Positions 14,687-24,900 of a stretch of DNA of 26,018 nt are shown piece after piece. Under the pieces are notes generated by a model. The model saw nothing but the letters and a program-made list of their open reading frames with translations. It was not told the origin of the DNA and searched no databases. Numbering within the stretch: the first letter of the stretch is position 1; every line of letters begins with the position of its first letter. The translations under genes and the position numbers were made by a program. The DNA is from a virus, in IMG/VR virus record IMGVR_UViG_3300037585_003076, positions 1 through 26,018 of that record; one strand, given 5' to 3'.

Positions 14687-16216
14687 GCAATTACAGGTGG
14701 AAGTTTGCTGAACAGTGTTCCGGCACCTACTAAGGCAACTTTACAATCAAACTATTTAGACTTAGCCAACAGTACAAATGCTGGCTGGAGTCAACAATAC
14801 ATTCCTGATCTAATGGAGAAAGAAGCAGAGGTTTTCGGACCGAGAACTATTTCTGGTTTCTTATCTAAAGTTGGAGCAGAAGAGGCTATGCAAGCTGATC
14901 AAGTTGTATGGTCTGAACAAGGTAGATTACATTTATCATATACTGGGGAAATCACTGATGGTGATGCTGGTACTGTAGCTGGTGGACAAATTACATTAGC
15001 TAAAGATATTGATGGTGTAGGATTATCAGGTAATAATCACGGTATTAGAATTAACGATTTAGTTATCGTTGCTTCTTCAGAAGCTGTAGCAAAATGTATC
15101 GTTACTAAAACTAACGTTGGATCAAGTTACGTTATTGAAGTAGCTCCATATGGTGCTGCTACTTTAAACGCTGCTGGTTTTACTGATGATCAAGGAACTA
15201 ATTCTGTTACTGTATTAGTTTACGGTTCTGAATACAGAAAAGGTGATAACTATCAAGGAAATTCAACAAGACAAGCTAATGAGCCTGACTTTAAGTCATT
15301 CTCTAACAAACCAATCATATTAAAAGATTACTACGAAGTATCAGGATCTGACACTTCTAAAATTGGTTGGGTTGAAGTTTCTACTGAAGCTGGACAAAAC
15401 GGTTTCCTTTGGTATTTAAAAGCTGAATCTGACACAAGAGCTAGATTTACTGATTACTTAGAAATGGCAATGTTAGAAGCAACTATGGGTGGTGACGCTT
15501 CAGACGTTATGTCTGGTGCTGCTGTCGCTGCAGATGATTTAGTTGATGATTACTTAGAAGGTGAATCAGCTACTTTCTCTGGAGCTCTTCACGGAACTCA
15601 AGGTTTATTTGATGCTATTACAACTAGAGGTAATGTTACTTCAGGTGTAACTGGTGTTAACGCTGCTACTGACTTAGCTGAATTCGATGCTATATTAGCT
15701 GAATTTGACAAACAAGGTGCTATTGAAGAATACATGATGTTTGTTAACAGATCAACTAGTCTAGCAATCGATGACATGTTAGCTTCTATGAATTCTTATG
15801 GAGCTGGAGGTACTTCTTATGGAGTATTCGACAACTCAGAAGATATGGCATTAAATTTAGGTTTCTCAGGATTTAGAAGAGGTTCTTATGACTTCTACAA
15901 ATCTGATTTTAGATACTTAAATGATAAAGCTACAAGAGGTGGTATTAACGATGCGGCTGGAGCAAACGCAATTAGAGGTGTTATGATTCCTGCTGGTGTA
16001 TCTACTGTATACGACCAAGCTGTAGGTAAGAATATAAAAAGACCATTCTTACACGTTAGATATAGAGCTTCTCAAACAGACAATAGAAAAATGAAAACTT
16101 GGACTACTGGTTCTGTTGGTGCTGCTACATCTGCGCTTGATGCTATGCAATTACACTTCTTATCAGAAAGATGTTTAATTACACAAGGTGCAAATAACTT
16201 TATGTTAATGCAGTAA
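14684..16216 (+). CDS. Major capsid protein
   Basis: The product is 510 residues, of neutral to acidic composition, and is expected to have the HK97 fold. The start WSQQYIPDLMEKEAEVFGPRTISG-type segment (about residues 35-60), then EEAMQADQVVWSEQGRLHLSY (about 66-86), are patterns of capsid proteins in this phage group. The position after portal and scaffold and a strong terminator after it support this. Codon use is more biased than in neighbouring genes: AAC, TAC, TTC and GAC are frequent, and GGT, GCT and ACT dominate, as expected for a very strongly expressed gene. It shares its leader with the gene at 4056. No cleavage site can be assigned from sequence alone. Confidence 0.85.
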   Translation: MAITGGSLLNSVPAPTKATLQSNYLDLANSTNAGWSQQYIPDLMEKEAEVFGPRTISGFLSKVGAEEAMQADQVVWSEQGRLHLSYTGEITDGDAGTVAGGQITLAKDIDGVGLSGNNHGIRINDLVIVASSEAVAKCIVTKTNVGSSYVIEVAPYGAATLNAAGFTDDQGTNSVTVLVYGSEYRKGDNYQGNSTRQANEPDFKSFSNKPIILKDYYEVSGSDTSKIGWVEVSTEAGQNGFLWYLKAESDTRARFTDYLEMAMLEATMGGDASDVMSGAAVAADDLVDDYLEGESATFSGALHGTQGLFDAITTRGNVTSGVTGVNAATDLAEFDAILAEFDKQGAIEEYMMFVNRSTSLAIDDMLASMNSYGAGGTSYGVFDNSEDMALNLGFSGFRRGSYDFYKSDFRYLNDKATRGGINDAAGANAIRGVMIPAGVSTVYDQAVGKNIKRPFLHVRYRASQTDNRKMKTWTTGSVGAATSALDAMQLHFLSERCLITQGANNFMLMQ

Positions 16217-16226
16217 ACTATTTATT

Positions 16227-16260
16227 TATAAGGGCGGTCTAGTATCGCCCTTATATTTTT
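16227..16260 (+). terminator. Intrinsic terminator after the capsid gene
   Basis: A perfect 10-bp stem (TATAAGGGCG, 16227-16236, with CGCCCTTATA, 16246-16255) encloses a 9-base loop and is followed at once by TTTTT (16256-16260). It begins 10 bp after the capsid stop and should end or attenuate capsid mRNA. Confidence 0.9.
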
Positions 16261-16284
16261 ATTAATTATATTATATATTATATT

Positions 16285-17130
16285 ATGGCAAAGAAAAAAG
16301 TAACAACTAAGGTTGAGGAACCTGTAGTTGAAGAAACGGTTATTATGGAAGAACCTGCGATTGAAACTCCTAAGATAAAAAAAGAAGTTAAATCCGAACC
16401 AAAAGAAGAAAAGTGGGAAATAAAAGATAGAACTTACTTTTTAAAAGGAAGAACAAGACCACTAACAAGAAGTATAAAATCAGCTAATATATATTGGTTT
16501 GACGAAGAAAAGGGTTACGAAAGAGAACTAAAATACTGTGAAAATCAAAGAACATGCTTTGTTGACGAAATGAAAGGTGATCAAAGATTAGCACATATAG
16601 TTTTTAAAAATGGAGTTCTTCATGTCCCTAAAAATAAAACAATACTTCAAAAGCTAATGTCTTTATACCATCCATTAAAAGACAAAATCTATCATGAGCA
16701 TAAACCAAAGGTTATAGCTGAAAACCATTTAGAAATACTTGAGATGCAGACAGACGCACTCATAACAGCTAGACAAATGGATATTGATATGGCTGAAGCG
16801 ATAATGAGAGTTGAAATGGGTTCTAGAGTATCAGAGATGAGCTCTAAAGAACTTAAAAGAGATCTACTATTATTTGCTAGAAATAACCCTAGATTGTTAT
16901 TAGAACTAGCTAATGATAGTAACGTTCAACTTAGAAACTTTGGTATTAAAGCTGTTGAGGCTAATATATTAAAATTGTCACAAGACCAAAGGTATTTTAT
17001 GTGGGGATCTACTGATAGAAAAGTAATGACAGTTCCTTTTGACGAACACCCATATACAGCATTAGCTCATTGGTTTAAAACTGATGAAGGTATGGAAGTA
17101 TATTCAAATATAGAAAAAAGAATGAATTAA
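16285..17130 (+). CDS. Conserved-looking phage protein after the capsid gene
   Basis: The product is 281 residues. Residues 1-45 are a low-complexity Val/Glu/Lys tail (KVEEPVVEETVIMEEP) similar in style to the scaffold N-terminus. The rest is folded: RTYFLKGRTRPLTRSI (49-64), YWFDEEKGYEREL, CENQRTCFVDEMKGD, LHVPKNKTILQKLMSLYHP, then a helical domain (LITARQMDIDMAEAIMRVEM; SSKELKRDLLLFARNNPRLL) and a close FDEHPYTALAHWFKTDEGMEVY. No enzymatic motif is recognised. The gene stands alone between two intrinsic terminators (16227-16260 and 17166-17193), so it is probably transcribed as a single-gene unit or by read-through from the capsid. The position suggests a virion or head-assembly protein; function is unknown. 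The start is in ATT-ATG context. Confidence 0.75.
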   Translation: MAKKKVTTKVEEPVVEETVIMEEPAIETPKIKKEVKSEPKEEKWEIKDRTYFLKGRTRPLTRSIKSANIYWFDEEKGYERELKYCENQRTCFVDEMKGDQRLAHIVFKNGVLHVPKNKTILQKLMSLYHPLKDKIYHEHKPKVIAENHLEILEMQTDALITARQMDIDMAEAIMRVEMGSRVSEMSSKELKRDLLLFARNNPRLLLELANDSNVQLRNFGIKAVEANILKLSQDQRYFMWGSTDRKVMTVPFDEHPYTALAHWFKTDEGMEVYSNIEKRMN

Positions 17131-17143
17131 AAATAAATTACTA

Positions 17144-17159
17144 GTTAATTCGAATTAAC
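17144..17159. promoter_or_regulatory. Perfect 16-bp palindrome before a terminator
   Basis: GTTAATTCGAATTAAC is a perfect inverted repeat with no spacer, in the gap between the 281-residue gene and its terminator. It could be an operator or an RNA hairpin arm. It is related in pattern to the palindrome at 1099. Confidence 0.4.
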
Positions 17160-17165
17160 AAAACT

Positions 17166-17193
17166 ATAGCCACCTTAACGGGTGGCTATTTTT
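17166..17193 (+). terminator. Intrinsic terminator before the connector genes
   Basis: A 9-bp stem (ATAGCCACC, 17166-17174, with GGTGGCTAT, 17181-17189) encloses a 6-base loop and runs into TTTTT (17189-17193). It begins 35 bp after the 281-residue gene and separates it from the connector and tail genes. Confidence 0.9.
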
Positions 17194-17256
17194 ATTTAAG
17201 TGCTAACCTTTCACTTTATTATGTAACTATAATATAGTAAAATATATTATAAAGAA

Positions 17257-18021
17257 ATGGTAAATATAAATAGTGTATATCAAAAGGTTTTAGCTTTAGC
17301 AAATAAGGAACAAAGAGGTTATGTAACACCTCAAGAGTTTAACTTATTCGCTGATAAAGCTCAACTTGAGATATTTGAAAATTATTTTCATAAAATAAAA
17401 ATGTCTGAAGTAAAACCAAAAAATCAAATGGACTACGCGGATGAATTGGAAATGACAGAGGAAAAACTACACGCTTTTCATGTAGACGCATTTGTTAACT
17501 GGGACACAACAAATAATTATTTATCTTTACCTACTATTGATGGAAATTCTAATGTATACAAAATAATTAGTATAACAAGAAATGGTAATAAGGTTACGCA
17601 AGTAAATAAGAATGAAGTAGCATATACTCAAAATCATCCGTTATTAAAAGCTAATAAAACAAGATCTGTTTTTGTTAGAGAGGATTCTGGTATAATATCT
17701 ATACATCCACAATCTACAGAATCTGATTACAATTGGAATACTATTACTGCGTCAAATACTGAACCTAATGATACAGAGCGATTTGAAGTTAGTTATTATA
17801 AAAAACCCTCTCAACCAAAATGGACATATACTATTATCCAACAACAAGCATTATTCAATGCTTCATCTCCTGGTTTGCAACATTTTGAATTACATTTTTC
17901 AGAAGAAGAGAACTTAGTATATAAAATACTAATGCTAGCTGGGTTAACAATAAAACAACCTGAAGTGCAACAAAGCGCCGCGGCAGGTATAGAAATGAAT
18001 CAACGAGAACAAAATAGTTAA
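17257..18021 (+). CDS. Putative head-tail connector/ring protein
   Basis: The product is 254 residues. The start MVNINSVYQKVLALANKEQR and TPQEFNLFADKAQLEIFENYF (about 24-44) form helices seen in small phage connector proteins, followed by a beta-rich middle (YKIISITRNGNKVTQVN; RSVFVREDSGIISIHP) and a helical end. No enzyme motif is visible. Placed after the capsid block and immediately before the 300-residue adaptor-like protein and the giant tail protein, it is likely part of the ring stack below the portal. It has a typical A-rich leader (AAAGAAATGG). The assignment rests on order and remembered pattern. Confidence 0.5.
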   Translation: MVNINSVYQKVLALANKEQRGYVTPQEFNLFADKAQLEIFENYFHKIKMSEVKPKNQMDYADELEMTEEKLHAFHVDAFVNWDTTNNYLSLPTIDGNSNVYKIISITRNGNKVTQVNKNEVAYTQNHPLLKANKTRSVFVREDSGIISIHPQSTESDYNWNTITASNTEPNDTERFEVSYYKKPSQPKWTYTIIQQQALFNASSPGLQHFELHFSEEENLVYKILMLAGLTIKQPEVQQSAAAGIEMNQREQNS

Positions 18022-18023
18022 TT

Positions 18024-18926
18024 ATGGGATTACTAGACGGAACAACTCAAGCTCAGTATTACGCATCAAGTAATAGCGGTAATTATGGTAATTATCAGTT
18101 TACTACATTAGAAAATATAATAAATGCATTTATGTATATTTACGTAGGTGAAGGAAAGATAATATCTAAAGCTAATAGAACTGATATTCAATTTCACGCT
18201 ATGAGAGCTATACAAGAATTATCTTATGATGTTCTTAAATCTTTTAAATCCCAGGAAATAGAAGTACCAAATACTTTATCAATGATACTCCCACAAGATT
18301 ACGTTAATTATATTAAGTTAGTTAGAGTAGGTACTGATGGTATAGAAAGAAGATTATATCCAGCTAATAAAACATCTGATCCTTTTGCTATAACGCAAGT
18401 GGATGGTGTTTATCAATATACAGATACAGATGACGACGAAATTACAGATACTTTAACGGAACAAACACCAAGTAATACATCTGATAATTTTGATGATGCA
18501 ACGCCTACTAATTACCATTTATATGATATTAATTATTCTTCTGATATAGATATATCTGTAGAAGGTAGAAGATATGGATTAGATCCTCAACACGCTCAAA
18601 TAAACGGTAGTTTCTTTATAGATAACTTAAGGGGTTTAATTAAGTTTGGCTCTACATTAGCTGGGGAAACAGTAACATTACATTACGTAAGTGATGGGTT
18701 AGGAACGGATAGTGAAATGATTGTGCATAAGTTTTGTGAAGAAGCTTGTTATAAACATATAGCGTATGGCATGTTATCCACTCGATCTAATGTGCCAGAG
18801 TATTTAGTCCAAAGATATAAAAAAGAAAGATTTGCTGAAACTAGAAAAGCAAAAATAAGATTATCAAATATTAAAATAGAAGAGTTCACTCAAGTACTTA
18901 AAGGTATGAGTAAGCAAATAAAATAA
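18024..18926 (+). CDS. Putative adaptor (tail-tube A / P22 gp4-like) protein
   Basis: The product is 300 residues. The helical start (TTLENIINAFMYIYVGEGKI; RTDIQFHAMRAIQELSYDVL) is followed by MILPQDYVNYIKLVRVGTDG (about 88-107), a beta-strand pattern in adaptor proteins that contact the portal, an acidic linker rich in Asp/Thr (DTDDDEITDTLTEQTPSNTS), then SFFIDNLRGLIKFGS and a C-terminal helical bundle (CEEACYKHIAYGMLSTRSNV; RYKKERFAETRKAKIRLSN). This helix-beta-helix layout fits the gp4/gp11 adaptor role between portal and tail nozzle in podoviruses. It starts 2 bp after the previous gene in ATT-ATG context. Confidence in function is moderate. Confidence 0.5.
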   Translation: MGLLDGTTQAQYYASSNSGNYGNYQFTTLENIINAFMYIYVGEGKIISKANRTDIQFHAMRAIQELSYDVLKSFKSQEIEVPNTLSMILPQDYVNYIKLVRVGTDGIERRLYPANKTSDPFAITQVDGVYQYTDTDDDEITDTLTEQTPSNTSDNFDDATPTNYHLYDINYSSDIDISVEGRRYGLDPQHAQINGSFFIDNLRGLIKFGSTLAGETVTLHYVSDGLGTDSEMIVHKFCEEACYKHIAYGMLSTRSNVPEYLVQRYKKERFAETRKAKIRLSNIKIEEFTQVLKGMSKQIK

Positions 18927-18932
18927 TAAAGT

Positions 18933-21900
18933 ATGCCTGAGATTAAACACAATTTTACATCCGGGAAAATGAACAAAGATCTCGATGAGAGACTTGTTCA
19001 AAACGGCGAATATAGAGACGCTTTGAATATCCAAGTTAGGACTACTGATGGTGCGGGCTCTGGTATAGGTGAAGCCGGTACAGCTCAAAATATTCAAGGT
19101 AATACAAATATAGCAGAAGCATATTTAACTAAAGGTTATGAATATACTGAAGATTGGAATACCACTAGATTCGTGGGTAGTGTTGCTGATGAGAAAACTG
19201 ATAAAGCATATTTCTTTGCTGCGGCTCCTACTCCAGAATCTGATAAAGGTTGGTTGACTGAGATCATAAACCCAATAACTGCTCTTAATTTAATATCTAG
19301 TGATCAAATAGACGAAGATGATTTTCCTAACGCTCAGTGGATAACTGATTACCAAGAAGTGTTACCAGGAATGAATGGTCCTGGTAATTTTGACTCTAAT
19401 GATAACTACTGGGACGCTTATGCTCAATCTATATATTCTGGTGATACTAAAAAACATTGGATAGATAGTATAATAGAAGTTGATGCTAAAATAGAAGAAG
19501 GTGAGCATATATTTGTTGATAAGTTTGCTGTAACGGGTAGATGGATAGATGTTATGGGGGTAGCACTACCATCAATAGTAGGTCCCGGATCTGGAGTTAA
19601 TCAAATTACAGTTACAAATGGTTCTCATTATAGAGTAGGAATGATTGTTAGATTTTTTAATGACGGCAATCAGGATTTATTTTTTGAAAATGGTGTAGAC
19701 TCAAGTGATGGCGTAGGGGTGGAAATAGTTAATATACAAGGAAATGTACTATCTTTTGCCACACCACAGCAAGTTAATATAAATGGCTTAGCAAGTATGA
19801 CTAATCCAACGGTAACTTGGAAAAGCGCTTTTGTATTCGAATACAGAGAAAGAGTATTACAGTTTAATCCCTTTAGATTAATATCTAGTATAAATATTAT
19901 TGATAAATTATTATTCTGGACAGATGGTTTTACTGAACCTAAAAAAATTAATATTGAAAGATCTAAAGAAGGTACAGAACCAGTTAGTAATATAGAGCCA
20001 GTTCCAAAGCATACTAAACTTACCGTTTACGATAATGAAGAAAATGAACCCGATTTAGTAGAAGTCATGGACATGGAGTGGAGTTTAAAAACTTCAGATA
20101 TAAAGAGAGAACACGTTACAGTAATAAGACGAGCACCAATTTCTGCGCCAACTTTAGAAATGCGGGATACGGATAGATTAGGTGATATTAGCTTTAGTAT
20201 TGTAAACAACTTTATTGATGGTGAAAATTATACACCAGCCGTTCCTCAAGCAGGGGACACAAGAATAATAGATTTTGATATAAATCCAGATATTAGAGTA
20301 GGAGATATTTTAATATTTACTAGTGCTAATAATACTTTAGATCCGGTAATAATAACAGCTAGAGTAAAGATAATTACAGATGACGCTGTTGAAGGATATG
20401 TACATTTTGAAATTCTGTATGTTGACCCAGAATTATCAATTTATAACCCACAAGAATGGAACGTGGAGTTACAGCAGCAAAAAGCTTTGTTTGAAACTAA
20501 ATTTGGTAGAGTTGGTTATAGATATAAATATGAAGATGGTGAATATTCTTCTTTTTCACCTTGGTCTGAATTAGCGTTTTTACCTGGAGAATTCTCTTAT
20601 ACTCCAAGTCAAGGCTTTAATAATGGTATGGAAAACCAACTTAGATACTTAGCTATTAAAGATTTTATACCAGACGATTCTATAAGACCAAATGATGTTA
20701 GATCAATAGATTTACTTTGGAAAACCACAGATGATCAAAATGTCTATATTATAAAAAGTATATCAAGAGGTAGAAGTAGAGAATGGAAAGATTTTGATGC
20801 GGAGGAATTAGAAACAACTGGAAAAGTTATAGTAACATCTGAGATGATACACAAGGTGTTATCTTCAAATCAATTGTTTAGAGCATGGGATAACGTGCCT
20901 AAGACCGCGGTGACTCAAGAAATAACAGCTAATAGATTAGTTTATGGAAATTATAAACAAGGTTATGATATAAGTAAAGATGTTGGCTTAATTCAAAATA
21001 TAATATCATCACCAGTTACTTTTCCTTTTCCAAGAAAATCTGTAAAATCAATAAGAAAATATAAATGGGGAATTGTACTTGGAGATAAATACGGAAGAGA
21101 GACATCTGTATTAGTAGATGGTTATGAAAGTGGTAATAATGAAGTTATAACTGGGGATATAACTGTTGACAAATCATTAGCTCATTTAAAAAATAAATTC
21201 CAATTACAGCAAGATTGGGGGTTTTCGCCTGGTAATATACTTTATTGGGCAGAATACGTTAAGTATTATGTTAAAGAAACGTCTAATGAATATTATAGCT
21301 TAGTATTAGATAGATGGTATGATGCTGGTGATGGTAATATATGGTTAGCATTTCCATCTGTTGACAGAAATAAAATTGACGAAGAAACTTATCTTATACT
21401 TAAAAACCAACATGGTTCTCAAAAACCAGTAGAAGTTGAGGCTAGATATAAAGTTTTAGCAATAGCTAGTGAAGCACCTGATCATGTTAAAACTAGATAC
21501 AATAAATTTGAAAGAGTAGAAATAGATCAATTTGGTGTTTATGGTGTTGGGGAAAATGGAACAGATCTTGAGCCAAATGAAAGTACTGGTGAGATAACGG
21601 ATGGTATTCCAAGTAATTTAATTGGTAAAATAAAAATAAGGACTACTAAAACTCTTTGGGACGACGTAGATATAGATAACAACAATTTTAAGGGTAACAA
21701 AAAAGTAAGAATAGTAGGTGTCAACGAATATTACAGTGTAGAGGCGTTTAGTCCGTGGAGAGATGTTAGTAGAATAAAAAGAGCGTGGCAAGCAGGAGCT
21801 AGGAGTGGTTGCGACTTACCCTACCCATTTGAATCAGGAGAAGTTAACATGTACACCAAAATCTCTGCTATGTTACCACCTGGTGAAATAATCTCTCAAA

Positions 21901-24900
21901 CATCAGTTGACGATGGCCCTTGGGATGATAATCCAGGTAGCAATAGTTATATAAAATATTACATGGAGTTTAGAGATGAGGTTGTAGAAAATAGACCTCA
22001 ATTTGACGGTAGATTTTTTGTAAAAATAGAAAAAGATGACATACTAACCGAGCAAGTTTTAAACCAAGCTGGAGCCAATGGTGTTGATTATGTTGTTGAT
22101 GTGGATGCTGGCGTCGCCGTTTATGAAATAGCTTATATAGATAATAGAACAACTAATCCAGGTGTTGGTGGTGGTTTTGGTGGTGATAACTGGGAGAGTT
22201 ATATGGAGACAAATGGTTTTTCGGATTCTTTAATTGGATACGTAACACCTCCTATACCACTTCCGTGGAATCCAGGTAATAATCAACCAAGTACATTTTA
22301 CAATTACCCTCTTTGGGGGTCAACACAAACAAATCCTTGGTCAATGGATGGATATTGGGGGGACGTTGCTATGAACGAGTCTGCTAACTTTACATCAGAT
22401 GGTGTTCCATGGTTTGGACCTGGTGGTCCTGTAGACACAGAAAACTTTTGGTACTGGTGGTTAGAACAAGGTGAAGGAGATAGTCCAGCAAGAACAGCAA
22501 GTATATTTTTAGATTCAGCACCTGCGTTTGCCGCATTTCATTGGTGGGGTAAAGTATATGCAGAATATACCTCGATGGAGGGAGGATTTTCTGAGTATCA
22601 ACCAAGGTATTACCCTACTGCTCTAAGTCATTTTGATTGTGATATAATAAGTAATTATGTTGGTAATCCATCTCTCGTTAATTTTGGCGATACTTATCTT
22701 AATAGTAATGGGGTTTATGACGCATCTTTAAATGGTACTGGTATATATGGTAACGATAGTGGCTTTTGGCCAGGATACAGGGACGGTAATGCTGTTATTG
22801 ATGGAGATTATTATCCAGAAAATTTTAAGTCAACATTAAATTATAATCCACCAGGATTATCACAAGGTAAAGCAATTGACGGTGAATTAGGGCAAATGTG
22901 TTTTTCTATGATTAATATAGAACCAGGTGCTTTTGGTTTTGGTCCAGAGGGTTTGTTTAAAGCTAAAATGCAAACACCGGGTACTTTTTTTAGATTTGTG
23001 GAAGATCCATATCAAACTGTTTATAAAGTAACAGAAATTGATGAGCCAACACCTAACTACCAACAAACTGGTATTCAAGATGACGATGGTGATGGATTTC
23101 CGCAAGGGATTGATTATACAGAGTACGCTAATATGAAAGGTCCTATATCTATAGATAGTATAAACTTCCCTGATAATGATACTAGTAATTTAGTTAGAAA
23201 CAGGCACTCTATAATAGTTCAATTTGCAAGGGTAGAAGATAATGTTCAAATACCTGGAAGTGGTATAAAAACAGATTCATGGGATCCAAGAGGTGCGGTA
23301 AAACATAATGGTTTAGGTAGTTTTTCTATAGAATTTTTATTAAAAGCTAATGAAGGTGAATTAGCTTCAGATGAAGTTATAACAGAGGGTGCTTGTTGGG
23401 AAACGGAACCTAAAGAAGATATAGATGTAGATATATACTACGAGGCTAGTAATGCTATACCTATGAAATTAAAACAAAATAATATTAAATTATACGTTGA
23501 TCCAAGTAGTGATAGAGCAGAAGCTAGTACAATTAATATACAGTCTAGGACACTTTCAAGTACCGATATAAACGGTAATGCTATTATAGAGCCTGTGAAT
23601 TTAAATGGTTATTATAAAATAAATAATTATTCTACTGTTAGTGCTTTTGGTGGTGATGGAGGAAACACGTATGTATATAGAACTATTAGTGACGATGTTA
23701 TAAATATTAAAGGTGGTACTTTAAATTATGATTTTCAATATCTTGCTACACCAATTGGATATGATACGGATTCACCATGGTCTATGTGGGGTATAGCAAT
23801 AGGTGATATAATTTCTTTTACACATACGGATGGTACTATTACTAGATCTAAAATATTAGATCACGTATTACCTATTGATTCTACTAGCACATATGCTTGG
23901 GATTTAACCTCACAAGACTACACGGCGTTAAATAGTTTCGATACTTACACACCTACGGATAGATATACCCTTACTGATGCTACTTCAATAGATACAATTA
24001 CTAATCCAAATCATCCTATAATAAATTTCCCAAGTAATCAACTTGATGATTTTTTTGCTATAGGAGGAAATAATATACAGGTTGGAATGGAAGTGATAGG
24101 TAATGGTGTAGAAAAAGGTACATTTGTTAAAGAAGTTGATATAGCGAATTTTGGAATTTACGAGCCACCTCATAAAATACATTTAAGTAAACCTCTTGTG
24201 TCAACTGCTTTACCTAACGATTTTACTTTTATTAGTGTTACAGGGTGGTACCAAATAGATAGAGATGTTTGGAGATATCCAGTTGATCTACCTTGGTTTA
24301 ATTGTTATTCATTTGGTAACGGCGTTGAGTCAGATAGAATAAGAGATGATTTTAACGCTCCTCAAATAAATAATGGAGTTAAAGCTTCTTCTACATTTTT
24401 AGAATACGGCGAAGAGCGTATGGGTAGTGGACTAATACATTCTTCAGAATTATATAATGCAACATCTAGTATAAATGGTTTAAATGAGTTTAGCATGGCT
24501 CAAAAAATAACTAAAAATTTAAATCCAATATATGGTTCTATACAAGCTTTAAAAACTAGAGATACTGATGTTGTTGTATTAGCAGAAGATAAGATACTAA
24601 AGGTTTTAGCTAATAAAGATGCCGTTTACAATGCTGATGGTAATATGCAATTAACAGCTACTGATAATGTATTAGGTCAAACTATACCATTTGTTGGTGA
24701 TTATGGTATATCTAAAAACCCAGAGTCACTAGCTTGGGATCAGTATAGAATATATTTTGCTGATAAGCAAAGAGGCGCTGTATTAAGATTATCGCGAGAC
24801 GGGTTAACGCCTATATCTAATGTAGGTATGAAAACTTACTTTAGAGAGTTTATGCCTAAATGTGATAATCTAGTTGGTACATTTGATGTTGTAAGTGGAG

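Noticed and set aside
17228-17233. TATAAT-like -10 box before the connector gene.
   Set aside because: There is no matching -35, no Bacteroidota-type TAnnTTTG motif, and the spacer is almost all A/T, so chance is likely.
20380-20574. Plus-strand 64-codon frame inside the giant tail gene.
   Set aside because: It is out of frame with a clearly coding 2362-codon frame and its product has no features.
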